Positions 1 through 5,454 of a DNA stretch of 6,392 nucleotides are shown piece after piece. Position 1 is the first letter of the stretch, and every line of letters starts with the position of its first letter. The stretch is from Candidatus Magasanikbacteria bacterium RIFCSPHIGHO2_02_FULL_50_9b. Its GTDB lineage: Bacteria; Patescibacteriota; Patescibacteriia; Magasanikbacterales; 2-02-FULL-50-9b. A program made the position numbers and the translations under genes. The stretch spans positions 3,244-9,635 of the forward strand of contig MFQD01000018.1 of NCBI GenBank assembly GCA_001782975.1. The letters are read 5' to 3'. The notes under the pieces are model-generated. The model was not told the origin of the DNA. It saw nothing but the letters and a program-made list of their open reading frames with translations, and searched no databases.

Positions 1-576
1 CGCATCCCGATGCAATTTTTGGCAGACGTCTATGTTGAATGTGATGAGTGTCATGGCAAGCGCTACAACGCCGAGGCGCTTGAAATTCATTATCGCGGGA
101 AACATATTGCAGACGTGCTTGCCATGACCGTTGACGAGGCGCGCCAATTTTTTCACGACATTCCGGCGATTGCGGATAAATTGCACATTTTGTTTGATGT
201 GGGACTCGGGTATCTGCAACTTGGCCAGCCAGCAACGACGCTCTCCGGCGGTGAAGCGCAGCGCGTGAAACTTGCGACTGAACTTTCGCGGCGTGCGACG
301 GGCAAGACGCTCTACATCTTGGACGAACCAACAACAGGGTTACATTTTGAAGACATCAAGCGGCTACTCGATGTGTTGCAGCAATTGGTTGAGAAAGGTA
401 ATTCATTGTTCGTGATCGAACACAATCTTGATGTCGTGAAGTGTGCAGACTGGGTGATTGATATGGGGCCGGGAGGTGGAACGCACGGTGGCATGGTCGT
501 TGCAGAAGGATCGCCGAAGGACATTATAAAGATCAAAGCAAGTTTGACCGCACAAAACTTGAAAAAAATTCTATGA
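1..576 (+). CDS. uvrA: UvrA excinuclease ABC subunit A, C-terminal part (5' truncated by window edge)
   Basis: This is the last ~192 residues of UvrA, the ATPase that scans DNA for bulky lesions and loads UvrB in nucleotide excision repair. The frame is open from base 1, so the ATG at 10 is internal. Seen in order: the second CxxC pair of the C-terminal zinc finger (codons at 40 and 49, followed by HGKRYN as in UvrA), the ABC signature LSGGEAQRVKLA from 241, Walker B LYILDEPTTGLH from 310, and the H-loop histidine at 421 in VIEHNLDV. The tail ends in LKKIL, close to the usual UvrA end, so the 3' end is complete. The stop overlaps the next start as ATGA (573-576), which suggests cotranscription and translational coupling. 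Zinc knuckle, signature and Walker B in this order are specific to UvrA among ABC proteins. Confidence 0.97.
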   Translation, partial: RIPMQFLADVYVECDECHGKRYNAEALEIHYRGKHIADVLAMTVDEARQFFHDIPAIADKLHILFDVGLGYLQLGQPATTLSGGEAQRVKLATELSRRATGKTLYILDEPTTGLHFEDIKRLLDVLQQLVEKGNSLFVIEHNLDVVKCADWVIDMGPGGGTHGGMVVAEGSPKDIIKIKASLTAQNLKKIL

Positions 577-1295
577 CCGCGCGTGCGCTTGCGCCAGAAC
601 TCATTGATCGCGCCGATGATTTTATCGTGATCAATAAACCGGCAGGGTTGTTGGTGCATCCCGCAGATTCAAGTCCTGATGAATGGACGCTCGTTGATTG
701 GTTGAAAGAAAAATTTCCAGAGGTAGCTGACGTTGGCGACGATCCAACCGTACGACCGGGAATTGTGCACCGATTGGATCGCGACGCGAGCGGATTGTTG
801 GTCGTCGCGTTGACGCAACCAAGTTTTGAACACTTGAAAAATCAGTTTCAGTCGCGTGAAATCGAAAAAGAATATTTGGTGCTCGTGCATGGCCGCGTTG
901 AGCGCGACTTTGGAGAAATCACTTTGCCGATTTCGCGCGCGGCGCACGGTGGACGGATGGCTGCTCACGCGATCGGGACGGCAGATGCGAATGAAGCACA
1001 CACGGAATTTTCTGTGGAACGACGATTCACGAACGCAACGTTGTTGCGCGTGCGGATTCACACCGGTCGTACCCACCAGATTCGCGTGCATCTGTTTTCA
1101 ATGCAACATCCCGTGGTTGGTGATGAATTATATACGGCAAAAAAAATCGGTAAAGCATTTCCTGTTGCGCCGCGCTTGTTTTTGCACGCCGCGCGCCTCG
1201 CGTTCACCGATACACAGGGCGTTCGGCGTGACTATGCGGCACCATTGCCACCCGTGTTAAGCGAATATCTGCTACAATTGAAAGCAGTGATATGA
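573..1295 (+). CDS. RluA-family RNA pseudouridine synthase without an S4 domain
   Basis: A 240-residue enzyme that isomerises uridine to pseudouridine in rRNA or tRNA. Seen: the N-terminal strand IDRADDFIVINKPAGLLVHP (about 11-30), the catalytic motif GIVHRLDRDASGLLVV with the nucleophile Asp69, EKEYLVLVHG (98-107), RIHTGRTHQIRVHL (161-174), and the closing RLFLHAARLAF (201-211). The protein begins almost directly at the catalytic domain. It therefore lacks the S4 RNA-binding domain of RluC/RluD and resembles short RluA-like members, so the target site cannot be named. The start at 573 overlaps the uvrA stop, has no SD in front, and leaves only ~12 residues before the conserved core. The 3' end overlaps gmk as ATGA (1292-1295). 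Family is certain; the exact paralogue (RluA, RluC or RluD type) is open. Confidence 0.93.
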   Translation: MTARALAPELIDRADDFIVINKPAGLLVHPADSSPDEWTLVDWLKEKFPEVADVGDDPTVRPGIVHRLDRDASGLLVVALTQPSFEHLKNQFQSREIEKEYLVLVHGRVERDFGEITLPISRAAHGGRMAAHAIGTADANEAHTEFSVERRFTNATLLRVRIHTGRTHQIRVHLFSMQHPVVGDELYTAKKIGKAFPVAPRLFLHAARLAFTDTQGVRRDYAAPLPPVLSEYLLQLKAVI

Positions 1296-1870
1296 AGTCA
1301 GTGATTTTTATTTTAATGGGACCCTCGGGTGTGGGGAAAACCGTGATCGGTCATGCGCTGCTGCGTCGATTTAAACGGCTCAAAAAAATTGTGACCTATA
1401 CGACACGGCCGCAGCGGCCGCGCGAAACGAATCATATTGATTATCATTTTGTGTCGCCGCAAGAATTTGAACGCAAAGTTGCCACCGGTGATTTCATCGA
1501 ACACGCGGCTGTGCATGGCGATCAGTATGGAAGTGCGTGGCACGATTTGGACGCGCTCCGCAATGCAGGGAATTCTGCGCTCTTCATCATTGACATACAA
1601 GGTGCAAAAATTTTTAAACGGAAATTGAAAGATGCGGTGACCATTTTTTTGGCGCCCGATTCTCTCGAGTCGCTGCGAGCGCGCATTTCGCGGCGGCGCT
1701 CGAATGAGTCACGTGAACAGGTGGAGCGCCGAATGGAAACGGCGCGGCGCGAGATGGCGCAAAAGGACTGGGCGCAGCATGTGGTGGTGAATAATCAAGG
1801 GCGGCGCGGTGATGCGATCCAACGGGTGGCACAGATTATGAAATCACACATGTATCCGCCACACACTTGA
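1292..1870 (+). CDS. gmk: Guanylate kinase
   Basis: A 192-residue cytosolic enzyme that phosphorylates GMP to GDP with ATP, an essential step in guanine nucleotide supply. Seen: the P-loop GPSGVGKT at residues 10-17; the GMP-binding segment TTRPQRPRE (37-45; R39, R42, E45) followed by DYHFVS (50-55); the F-I-E-H-A...G-D-Q-Y-G stretch (68-80); D-I-Q-G-A (101-105); and an Arg-rich LID segment (128-147) that would close over ATP. Length is slightly below the usual ~200-210. The start overlaps the stop of the upstream pseudouridine synthase gene (ATGA) without a clear SD, so translation is probably coupled. The stop TGA (1868-1870) lies inside the -35 box of the rplS promoter. A short His/Pro tail (MYPPHT) ends the protein. 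Confidence 0.96.
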   Translation: MKSVIFILMGPSGVGKTVIGHALLRRFKRLKKIVTYTTRPQRPRETNHIDYHFVSPQEFERKVATGDFIEHAAVHGDQYGSAWHDLDALRNAGNSALFIIDIQGAKIFKRKLKDAVTIFLAPDSLESLRARISRRRSNESREQVERRMETARREMAQKDWAQHVVVNNQGRRGDAIQRVAQIMKSHMYPPHT

Positions 1871-1895
1871 CGCGTCGCGGCAGTCTTGATACACT
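1867..1895 (+). promoter_or_regulatory. Sigma70-type promoter of rplS
   Basis: TTGACG (1867-1872), a 17-bp spacer and TACACT (1890-1895) closely match the vegetative consensus. Counting from the -10 box puts +1 at A1902, three bases before the rplS ATG, so the transcript would be almost leaderless. The -35 box includes the gmk stop codon. Boxes and spacing are seen; activity is inferred. Confidence 0.75.
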
Positions 1896-1904
1896 ACCCC
1901 CACT

Positions 1905-2231
1905 ATGGAACTTTACGCTGATATCCGCCCGGGCGCTGTGGTGCGCGTCCATCAGGCGATCAAAGAAACAACGCCAAAAGGCGAAGAAAAAGAGCGCGTG
2001 CAGGTGTTCGAAGGTTTGGTTTTAAAGCGCTCACACCGCAAAGAAGTTGGTGCAACGATTACGGTCTATAAAAAGTCTGGCACGGTTGGCGTTGAAAAGA
2101 TTTTTCCACTTGCCTTGCCAACGATCAAAAAGATCGAAGTCGTTCGCCAATTCAGAGTTCGCCGCGCCGATATTTCATACGCAAAGGGAACAAACAAGCG
2201 CATGAAAGAGCAGCGTGTCGCGAAAGCATAA
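1905..2231 (+). CDS. rplS: 50S ribosomal protein bL19, short N-terminus
   Basis: A 108-residue bL19, a large-subunit protein that contacts the 30S subunit at an intersubunit bridge. Seen: DIRPGAVVRVH near the N-terminus, RVQVFEGLVLKR, ITVYKKSGTVGVEKIFPL, and KKIEVVRQFRVRRADISY, matching the family core in order, then a Lys/Arg-rich tail. The conserved RPG begins at residue 8, while in E. coli bL19 about 20 residues precede it, so the N-terminal helix is largely missing. The ATG at 1905 is the only usable start: an in-frame TGA sits at 1887-1889, no ATG, GTG or TTG lies between, and the next GTG would cut into RPG. No SD is visible; the promoter geometry predicts a ~3-nt leader. It is the last + strand gene before the convergent cca gene. 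Confidence 0.96.
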   Translation: MELYADIRPGAVVRVHQAIKETTPKGEEKERVQVFEGLVLKRSHRKEVGATITVYKKSGTVGVEKIFPLALPTIKKIEVVRQFRVRRADISYAKGTNKRMKEQRVAKA

Positions 2232-2241
2232 GCAGATGGCC

Positions 2242-2256
2242 CCTCAATTTTTGAGG
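2242..2256. other. Short perfect hairpin after rplS
   Basis: CCTCAA (2242-2247) and TTGAGG (2251-2256) form a 6-bp stem with a TTT loop, 11 bases after the rplS stop. No T-run follows on either strand, so it is not a standard intrinsic terminator. It may protect the rplS mRNA 3' end, or be chance. Its right edge abuts the candidate -35 box at 2258. Confidence 0.3.
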
Positions 2257-2257
2257 A

Positions 2258-2285
2258 TTGACAAAAAAACTGTCTGTGGTCTACT
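2258..2285 (+). promoter_or_regulatory. Possible promoter of the structured RNA element
   Basis: A perfect TTGACA (2258-2263) is followed after 16 bp by TCTACT (2280-2285), a 4/6 match to the -10 consensus. The predicted +1 is A2292, two bases before the outer stem of the structured element. The -35 is strong and the -10 weak, so this is a tentative call. Confidence 0.4.
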
Positions 2286-2291
2286 AGCAAT

Positions 2292-2395
2292 AGAAAAACG
2301 CCCATGCCCGCGTCGTGGCTCCTTCGGGAGCGGACGTACAGCCCTAAGCTTCATGCATAGGACGCGCGGAACTAGCACGGCGTTTTTCGTTTTTA
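2292..2395 (+). ncRNA. Unassigned structured RNA or elaborate bidirectional terminator between rplS and cca
   Basis: I see a nested fold. P1 is AAAAACGCC (2294-2302) with GGCGTTTTT (2379-2387), 9 perfect bp. P2 is 2307-2313 with 2362-2369, 7 bp with C2367 bulged. P3 is GCTCC-TTCG-GGAGC (2318-2331), a stable UUCG hairpin. P4 is 2343-2349 with 2355-2361, 6 bp around one A-A mismatch. CGTG (2314-2317) could also pair with CACG (2376-2379). A second T-run (2390-2394) follows P1 on the + strand, and on the - strand the other arm ends in GGGCGTTTTTC, so transcripts from both rplS and cca might stop here. I found no tRNA T-loop, no SRP GGAAGCAGCC loop, no tmRNA start and no hammerhead core. It may be a small RNA driven from the TTGACA at 2258, a riboswitch-like remnant, or only a terminator. 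The function is unknown and the strand is not certain. Confidence 0.45.
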
Positions 2396-3865
2396 TAGAA
2401 TGTTTTTACTATCAACCAAAAAATTCACCGCCTCTTTTTTTGTTTTAATATTCCCGGCAAGTTGCGCTTCGCGTACGGCATTTAACAGTTCGCCAATCTT
2501 TGGACCGGATGGGAGTTTCAATGCAATCATAATTTCCGTGCCATTGATGAGTGGTGCAGGAAGTTGTTGGCGGCCGCCGCGCGTTTTTAATAAACGACGA
2601 ATGCGCGCCAACACATCGTCAAGGTGACGTTTGTTATCTTTGGGGTTGGACGGAATGGTGGCAGAGCCGTCCGCAAACAGCATCGTCAATAATTCGCGCC
2701 CGCGTACCGCGTCGCGCAAAAAATATTTTTCAATGGTGGTTTCTTTGAGATCGGCAACGTCCGCTTGCACGGCCAACAAGTGGTGGTCAATGAGCCACAC
2801 CAATAAATCCGTGTCCACGTTTACGCCTTCAACAGACGAAAGGCGCAGTCGCTCGGCCACCACGCGCGCCACCTTGCCGCCCTCAATGTCGTGGCCGGTA
2901 AAACGGATGCGGTCAACGCCGTGCTTTTCCGGCGTCTGAATGGTGAGCGGTTTTGCAACGTCGTGGAGCAGCGTTGCCACGTATTGCGTGGGCGACGCTT
3001 TTTTTGGCGCGTCATACAGTGCCGGCAATTTCTTGATGAATTTTTGATACGGCGCGCCGTGCAGATTTTTTAACGCCAACACCGTATGCTGCCACACATC
3101 GCCTTCATCGTGAAAGTTGCGCGGCTGCGGACATTTGTGCATTTTTAGTAATTCGGGAATCACCTGTTTGAACGCGCCAAATGAATCCCACAGTTCCATG
3201 CATCGCACCGGATGTGCGTACAGCGATTTTACCAATTCGCGGCCAATTAATTCGCTCGGCACCGTGCCATTTATTTTTGGCAGCAATTTTTTGATTGCGC
3301 GTGCGGTCGCTGGTTCAATTTCAAAATTCAGTTGACACGCAAAACGGAGCGCACGGAGCAAGCGTGTGTAGTCCTCGGCAAAGCGCTCTGCCGGTTTGCC
3401 AACAGTGCGAATTATTTTTGCGCGAATGTCTGCGCGGCCGCCGAACGGATCAATAATTTCGCCAGTCAAAATATTCAGTGCAATGGCGTTGATGGTAAAA
3501 TCGCGGCGCGAAAGATCATCTTCAATCGGCAATAGGTGATTAAAAGTAACCGCAACATCGCGGTACGCACCCGAGCCGCCGGCATGTTCAGTGCGCGGGA
3601 GCGCAATATCAATTTGCGGTTGAGCCGCGCCTTTGTGTGTAAATTTAATGACGCCAAATGTTTTGCCGACCACGTCCACCGCGCCGCGCGTTTTTAAAAA
3701 TGCGATTAATTTTGTCATTGGAACGCCGCGCACCACTAAGTCAATATCCTTGCTTTCGCGCTTCAAAATAAGGTCGCGCACCATGCCGCCAACCAAAAAA
3801 ATTTCCGCTGTTGGGTGGGCTTTGCAGAGTGGTTTGAGCCAGTTGAGTTGAAGATTATGGTTCAT
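2393..3865 (-). CDS. cca: CCA tRNA nucleotidyltransferase with HD domain
   Basis: A 490-residue class II polymerase-beta-type enzyme that adds or repairs the 3' CCA end of tRNAs. Seen: LVGGMVRD (24-31); metal-binding D40 and D42 in SKDIDLVV, with a third acidic residue D86; SRRDFTINAIAL (119-130) followed by DPFGG (139-143); and the nucleotide-selecting EDxxR motif (EDYTR, 164-168) within EDYTRLLRALRFA, which favours a CCA-adding enzyme over a poly(A) polymerase. An HD phosphohydrolase-like domain follows, with H260, H301-D302 in LLHDVAKP, and GHD at 324-326. The C-terminal region (about 437-485) has LINGTEIM and PKIGELLNAVREAQLAG, seen in HD-containing bacterial CCA enzymes. The ATG at 3865 has no SD; its promoter predicts a leader of only ~3-5 nt. 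It is convergent with rplS and divergent from the zinc-ribbon/alpha-CTD gene. Confidence 0.94.
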   Translation of the reverse strand: MNHNLQLNWLKPLCKAHPTAEIFLVGGMVRDLILKRESKDIDLVVRGVPMTKLIAFLKTRGAVDVVGKTFGVIKFTHKGAAQPQIDIALPRTEHAGGSGAYRDVAVTFNHLLPIEDDLSRRDFTINAIALNILTGEIIDPFGGRADIRAKIIRTVGKPAERFAEDYTRLLRALRFACQLNFEIEPATARAIKKLLPKINGTVPSELIGRELVKSLYAHPVRCMELWDSFGAFKQVIPELLKMHKCPQPRNFHDEGDVWQHTVLALKNLHGAPYQKFIKKLPALYDAPKKASPTQYVATLLHDVAKPLTIQTPEKHGVDRIRFTGHDIEGGKVARVVAERLRLSSVEGVNVDTDLLVWLIDHHLLAVQADVADLKETTIEKYFLRDAVRGRELLTMLFADGSATIPSNPKDNKRHLDDVLARIRRLLKTRGGRQQLPAPLINGTEIMIALKLPSGPKIGELLNAVREAQLAGNIKTKKEAVNFLVDSKNIL

Positions 3866-3876
3866 AATGCGTCTGT

Positions 3877-3905
3877 ATTGTACGGAAAATCGGGTAAAAT
3901 GTCGA
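3877..3905 (-). promoter_or_regulatory. Sigma70-type promoter of cca
   Basis: Read on the minus strand: TCGACA (3905-3900), 17 bp, TACAAT (3882-3877), each a 5/6 consensus match. The expected +1 is at 3870 to 3868, only 3-5 nt before the ATG at 3865, with no room for an SD. The -35 boxes of this promoter and of the divergent one at 3926 are 20 bp apart, with a run of seven G (3912-3918) between them. Confidence 0.7.
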
Positions 3906-3925
3906 ATTTGTGGGGGGGCGGTGAC

Positions 3926-3955
3926 TTGACAAAATTCAAAACAAATGGTTATTAT
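3926..3955 (+). promoter_or_regulatory. Sigma70-type promoter of the zinc-ribbon/alpha-CTD gene
   Basis: A perfect TTGACA (3926-3931), an 18-bp spacer and TATTAT (3950-3955, 5/6). Predicted +1 is A3962, giving a 23-nt leader to the ATG at 3985. TATGAT (3953-3958) also looks like a -10 but would need a 21-bp spacer. Unlike the other promoters here, it leaves room for an SD. Confidence 0.75.
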
Positions 3956-3974
3956 GATAGCAACTTCAACCAGT

Positions 3975-3978
3975 GAGG
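3975..3978 (+). promoter_or_regulatory. Ribosome binding site deciding the ATG at 3985
   Basis: GAGG lies 6 nt before the ATG at 3985. The longest reading of the frame starts at GTG 3973, which overlaps this site and lacks an SD of its own; ATG 3994 would be 15 nt away. The start at 3985 is therefore preferred. This is the only convincing SD in the window. Confidence 0.65.
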
Positions 3979-3984
3979 AATCAA

Positions 3985-4740
3985 ATGGGATCCATGACTA
4001 ATCAATTCATGAGTGATCTGCGTCAGGCCTACGGTGTCCACGCCAGTGATCTGAACCCGTTTTTGTGGGAACATGTGCGCAAGGCCGCGCCCGTGCTCGT
4101 GAGGTTCAGTGACAAGAGTTCGGAGAGCGTACGGCGCTCGATGCATGAGGAATGCCAGAGCTTCGAGCAGATGGATGAGCTGCTCAAGTCCGGTTCCCTC
4201 ATTCAAGTGCTTCTGGTCGTGGAAGCGCACGGTTTTGCGCCACAAGATCTGTTCCTGCCGAATCTTGAAGGCGAGCTGCACAGTGCAGCGTGCGAACGGA
4301 TCCGGAAGCTGCATCGCAAGTACGGTCGCGCCGCACTTCTCAATCGCCTGAAAGGAGGGTGCCCGAAGTGTGGGTTCGTGCACGGAGACAAGTTTCCAAA
4401 AGCGAAGTTCTGTGTGGAGTGCGGGGAAGCGCTGAAGGGATGGTCGGTGGCGCCGGCTGCTGACGAAACCGCGCAGATGCACCACATTCTTAACCGCACG
4501 ATCGACTCGCTGGAACTGTCAGTTCGGACTGCGAATGCGATCAAGAACGCGGTCGGCGGTCTTGAGTCGACAACGAAGTACGTCGGCGAACTCGTGGTGA
4601 TACACGAGGAAGAGCTACTGAAGATGTGGAATTTCGGCCCCAAATCCCACAAGGATCTGAACGACGCTCTGGATCAACTGGGGCTTCGCCTCGGCATGAC
4701 GGCCGAAGATCTCAAGGGCTGGCAAAAGCCCGACGAATAG
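3985..4740 (+). CDS. Zinc-ribbon protein with a C-terminal RNA polymerase alpha-CTD-like domain
   Basis: A 251-residue, probably cytosolic DNA-binding protein of unknown role. Residues 1-120 are mostly helical and I do not recognise them. Four cysteines (C126, C129, C143, C146; CPKCG and CVECG knuckles) form a zinc ribbon. Residues about 171-249 match the RNA polymerase alpha C-terminal domain: IDSLELSVRTANAIK aligns with E. coli VDDLELTVRSANCLK, and ELLKMWNFGPKSHKDL with ELLKTPNLGKKSLTEI. The E. coli DNA-contact residues R265, N268, K271, G296, K298 and S299 correspond to R181, N184, K187, G218, K220 and S221; E302 is replaced by D224. About six extra residues lie near 191-196. It has no alpha N-terminal domain, so it is not the core subunit. 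It may be a transcription factor or a competitor for UP-element-like DNA. Codon use differs from its neighbours (15 of 18 Lys codons AAG; gmk uses 10 of 12 AAA). It stands alone, with its own promoter, SD and terminator. Confidence 0.8.
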   Translation: MGSMTNQFMSDLRQAYGVHASDLNPFLWEHVRKAAPVLVRFSDKSSESVRRSMHEECQSFEQMDELLKSGSLIQVLLVVEAHGFAPQDLFLPNLEGELHSAACERIRKLHRKYGRAALLNRLKGGCPKCGFVHGDKFPKAKFCVECGEALKGWSVAPAADETAQMHHILNRTIDSLELSVRTANAIKNAVGGLESTTKYVGELVVIHEEELLKMWNFGPKSHKDLNDALDQLGLRLGMTAEDLKGWQKPDE

Positions 4741-4756
4741 GGCGCCACATTAACAC

Positions 4757-4812
4757 CCTCCTCCCGCTCCGCGCAGAACTTCGCGCGTTGAGTGGGTGGA
4801 GGTCATTTTTTT
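4757..4812 (+). terminator. Long hairpin intrinsic terminator of the zinc-ribbon/alpha-CTD gene
   Basis: CCTCC (4757-4761) pairs with GGAGG (4798-4802). CCCGCTC (4763-4769) pairs with GAGTGGG (4790-4796) with one G-T pair, and CGCGC (4770-4774) pairs with GCGCG (4783-4787). A T-run at 4806-4812 follows. The T-run overlaps the hepT stop codon on the other strand. No T-run follows on the minus strand, so it serves the + strand gene. Confidence 0.7.
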
Positions 4813-5149
4813 AAACGCGTTCGAGATAATTGAGGATTTCTTTTTTGAGCGGCCCCAGTTGTTTTTTGCACACGACCCACACCTGTTCAATATCAACGCC
4901 TGCATATTCGTGAATGAGGACATTGCGCAGCGCAACAATTTTTCGCCATTCAACGCTCGGCATTTTTGCGCGAACCGTTTCAGATACCTGTGCTGCAGCT
5001 TCGCCAATAATTTCGAGGCGGCGAATCACTGCGTCTTGCATCTGATCATTTGAGAGAAAATTTTGTTTTGTAGAACGCGCAATATAACGTTCACACTGTT
5101 CAATTGATTCTATGATGTCGCGCAGATACAACGTTGCATCTCGCTTCAT
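4811..5149 (-). CDS. hepT: HepT-like HEPN ribonuclease toxin
   Basis: A 112-residue all-helical protein of the HepT/DUF86 HEPN family. These are toxins that cleave RNA, working as dimers with a composite active site. Seen: a helical N-terminal half with RRLEIIGEAAAQVSE (about 43-57), then W-R-K-I-V-A-L-R-N-V-L-I-H-E-Y-A-G. This carries the family motif Rx4HxY as R75, H80 and Y82. In characterised MntA-HepT pairs the Arg and His are needed for RNase activity, and the Tyr is the site AMPylated by the partner. All three are present, so the toxin looks intact. Its start overlaps the mntA stop as ATGA (5146-5149) with no SD nearby, so translation likely depends on mntA. Its stop lies within the T-run of the convergent terminator. 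Confidence 0.9.
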   Translation of the reverse strand: MKRDATLYLRDIIESIEQCERYIARSTKQNFLSNDQMQDAVIRRLEIIGEAAAQVSETVRAKMPSVEWRKIVALRNVLIHEYAGVDIEQVWVVCKKQLGPLKKEILNYLERV

Positions 5150-5448
5150 AAAATTCGTATCAGGTCGCCTTCAATATATTTTGCGAATCGTGGTTTGATG
5201 CCGCGTTTTGAAACAACGTCAACGTCGCGGCCGAGTTTTTTTTCCAATTCGTGCTGAAGTCCAATCGCGTCAAATAAAGACGCGCCGGGGGGAAAATCAA
5301 TCAAGAGGTCAACATCGCTTTTTTTGGTAAAATCGCCACGGCTGAAAGATCCAAACACAAATGCACCCCGTACGCCATATTTTTTCAGCGTTGGGATGGC
5401 GCGTTTTTTGAGTTGTGTTACTTGTATGTTCATGCGAATGCGCGGCAT
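5146..5448 (-). CDS. mntA: MntA-like nucleotidyltransferase antitoxin
   Basis: A 100-residue minimal nucleotidyltransferase. In studied pairs MntA neutralises HepT by adding AMP units to the Tyr of Rx4HxY. Seen: VFGSFSRGDFTKKSDVDLLID, with the exact GSx10DxD signature (G33, S34, D45, D47) and a third acidic strand at DVDVV (D75/D77). The fold is complete and the motif intact. The frame could start at TTG 5454, ATG 5448 or ATG 5433. The promoter upstream puts +1 exactly on the A of ATG 5448, so I chose that start; the mRNA would be leaderless. It precedes hepT, with a 4-base overlap, so antitoxin is made first. It lies 45 bp after the transporter stop. Confidence 0.9.
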   Translation of the reverse strand: MPRIRMNIQVTQLKKRAIPTLKKYGVRGAFVFGSFSRGDFTKKSDVDLLIDFPPGASLFDAIGLQHELEKKLGRDVDVVSKRGIKPRFAKYIEGDLIRIL

Positions 5449-5454
5449 GGTCAA

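Noticed and set aside
669..1091. Minus-strand open frame of 140 codons inside the pseudouridine synthase gene
   Set aside because: No family motif; it is fully covered by a confident + strand coding region.
2292..2395. Assignment of the structured element to tRNA, 4.5S/SRP RNA, tmRNA, hammerhead or pistol ribozyme
   Set aside because: The hallmark bases are missing: T-loop GGTTCGA, SRP GGAAGCAGCC loop, tmRNA 5' end, CTGATGA core. A short GCCCTAAGC match to pistol occurs without the rest of that core.
2215..2448. + strand open frame of 77 codons running from the rplS end into cca
   Set aside because: It crosses the structured element and the cca 3' end and shows no conserved protein features.
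3973..3984. GTG at 3973 as the start of the zinc-ribbon/alpha-CTD protein
   Set aside because: It overlaps the GAGG site that serves ATG 3985 and has no SD of its own; the four extra residues add nothing conserved.
3952..4652. Long minus-strand open frames opposite the alpha-CTD gene (3952-4485 and 4203-4652)
   Set aside because: They lack recognisable motifs and are shadows of a + strand gene with clear domains, promoter and SD.
5431..5454. TTG 5454 or ATG 5433 as mntA start
   Set aside because: TTG 5454 would lie upstream of the predicted +1, and ATG 5433 has no SD; ATG 5448 coincides with the predicted +1.
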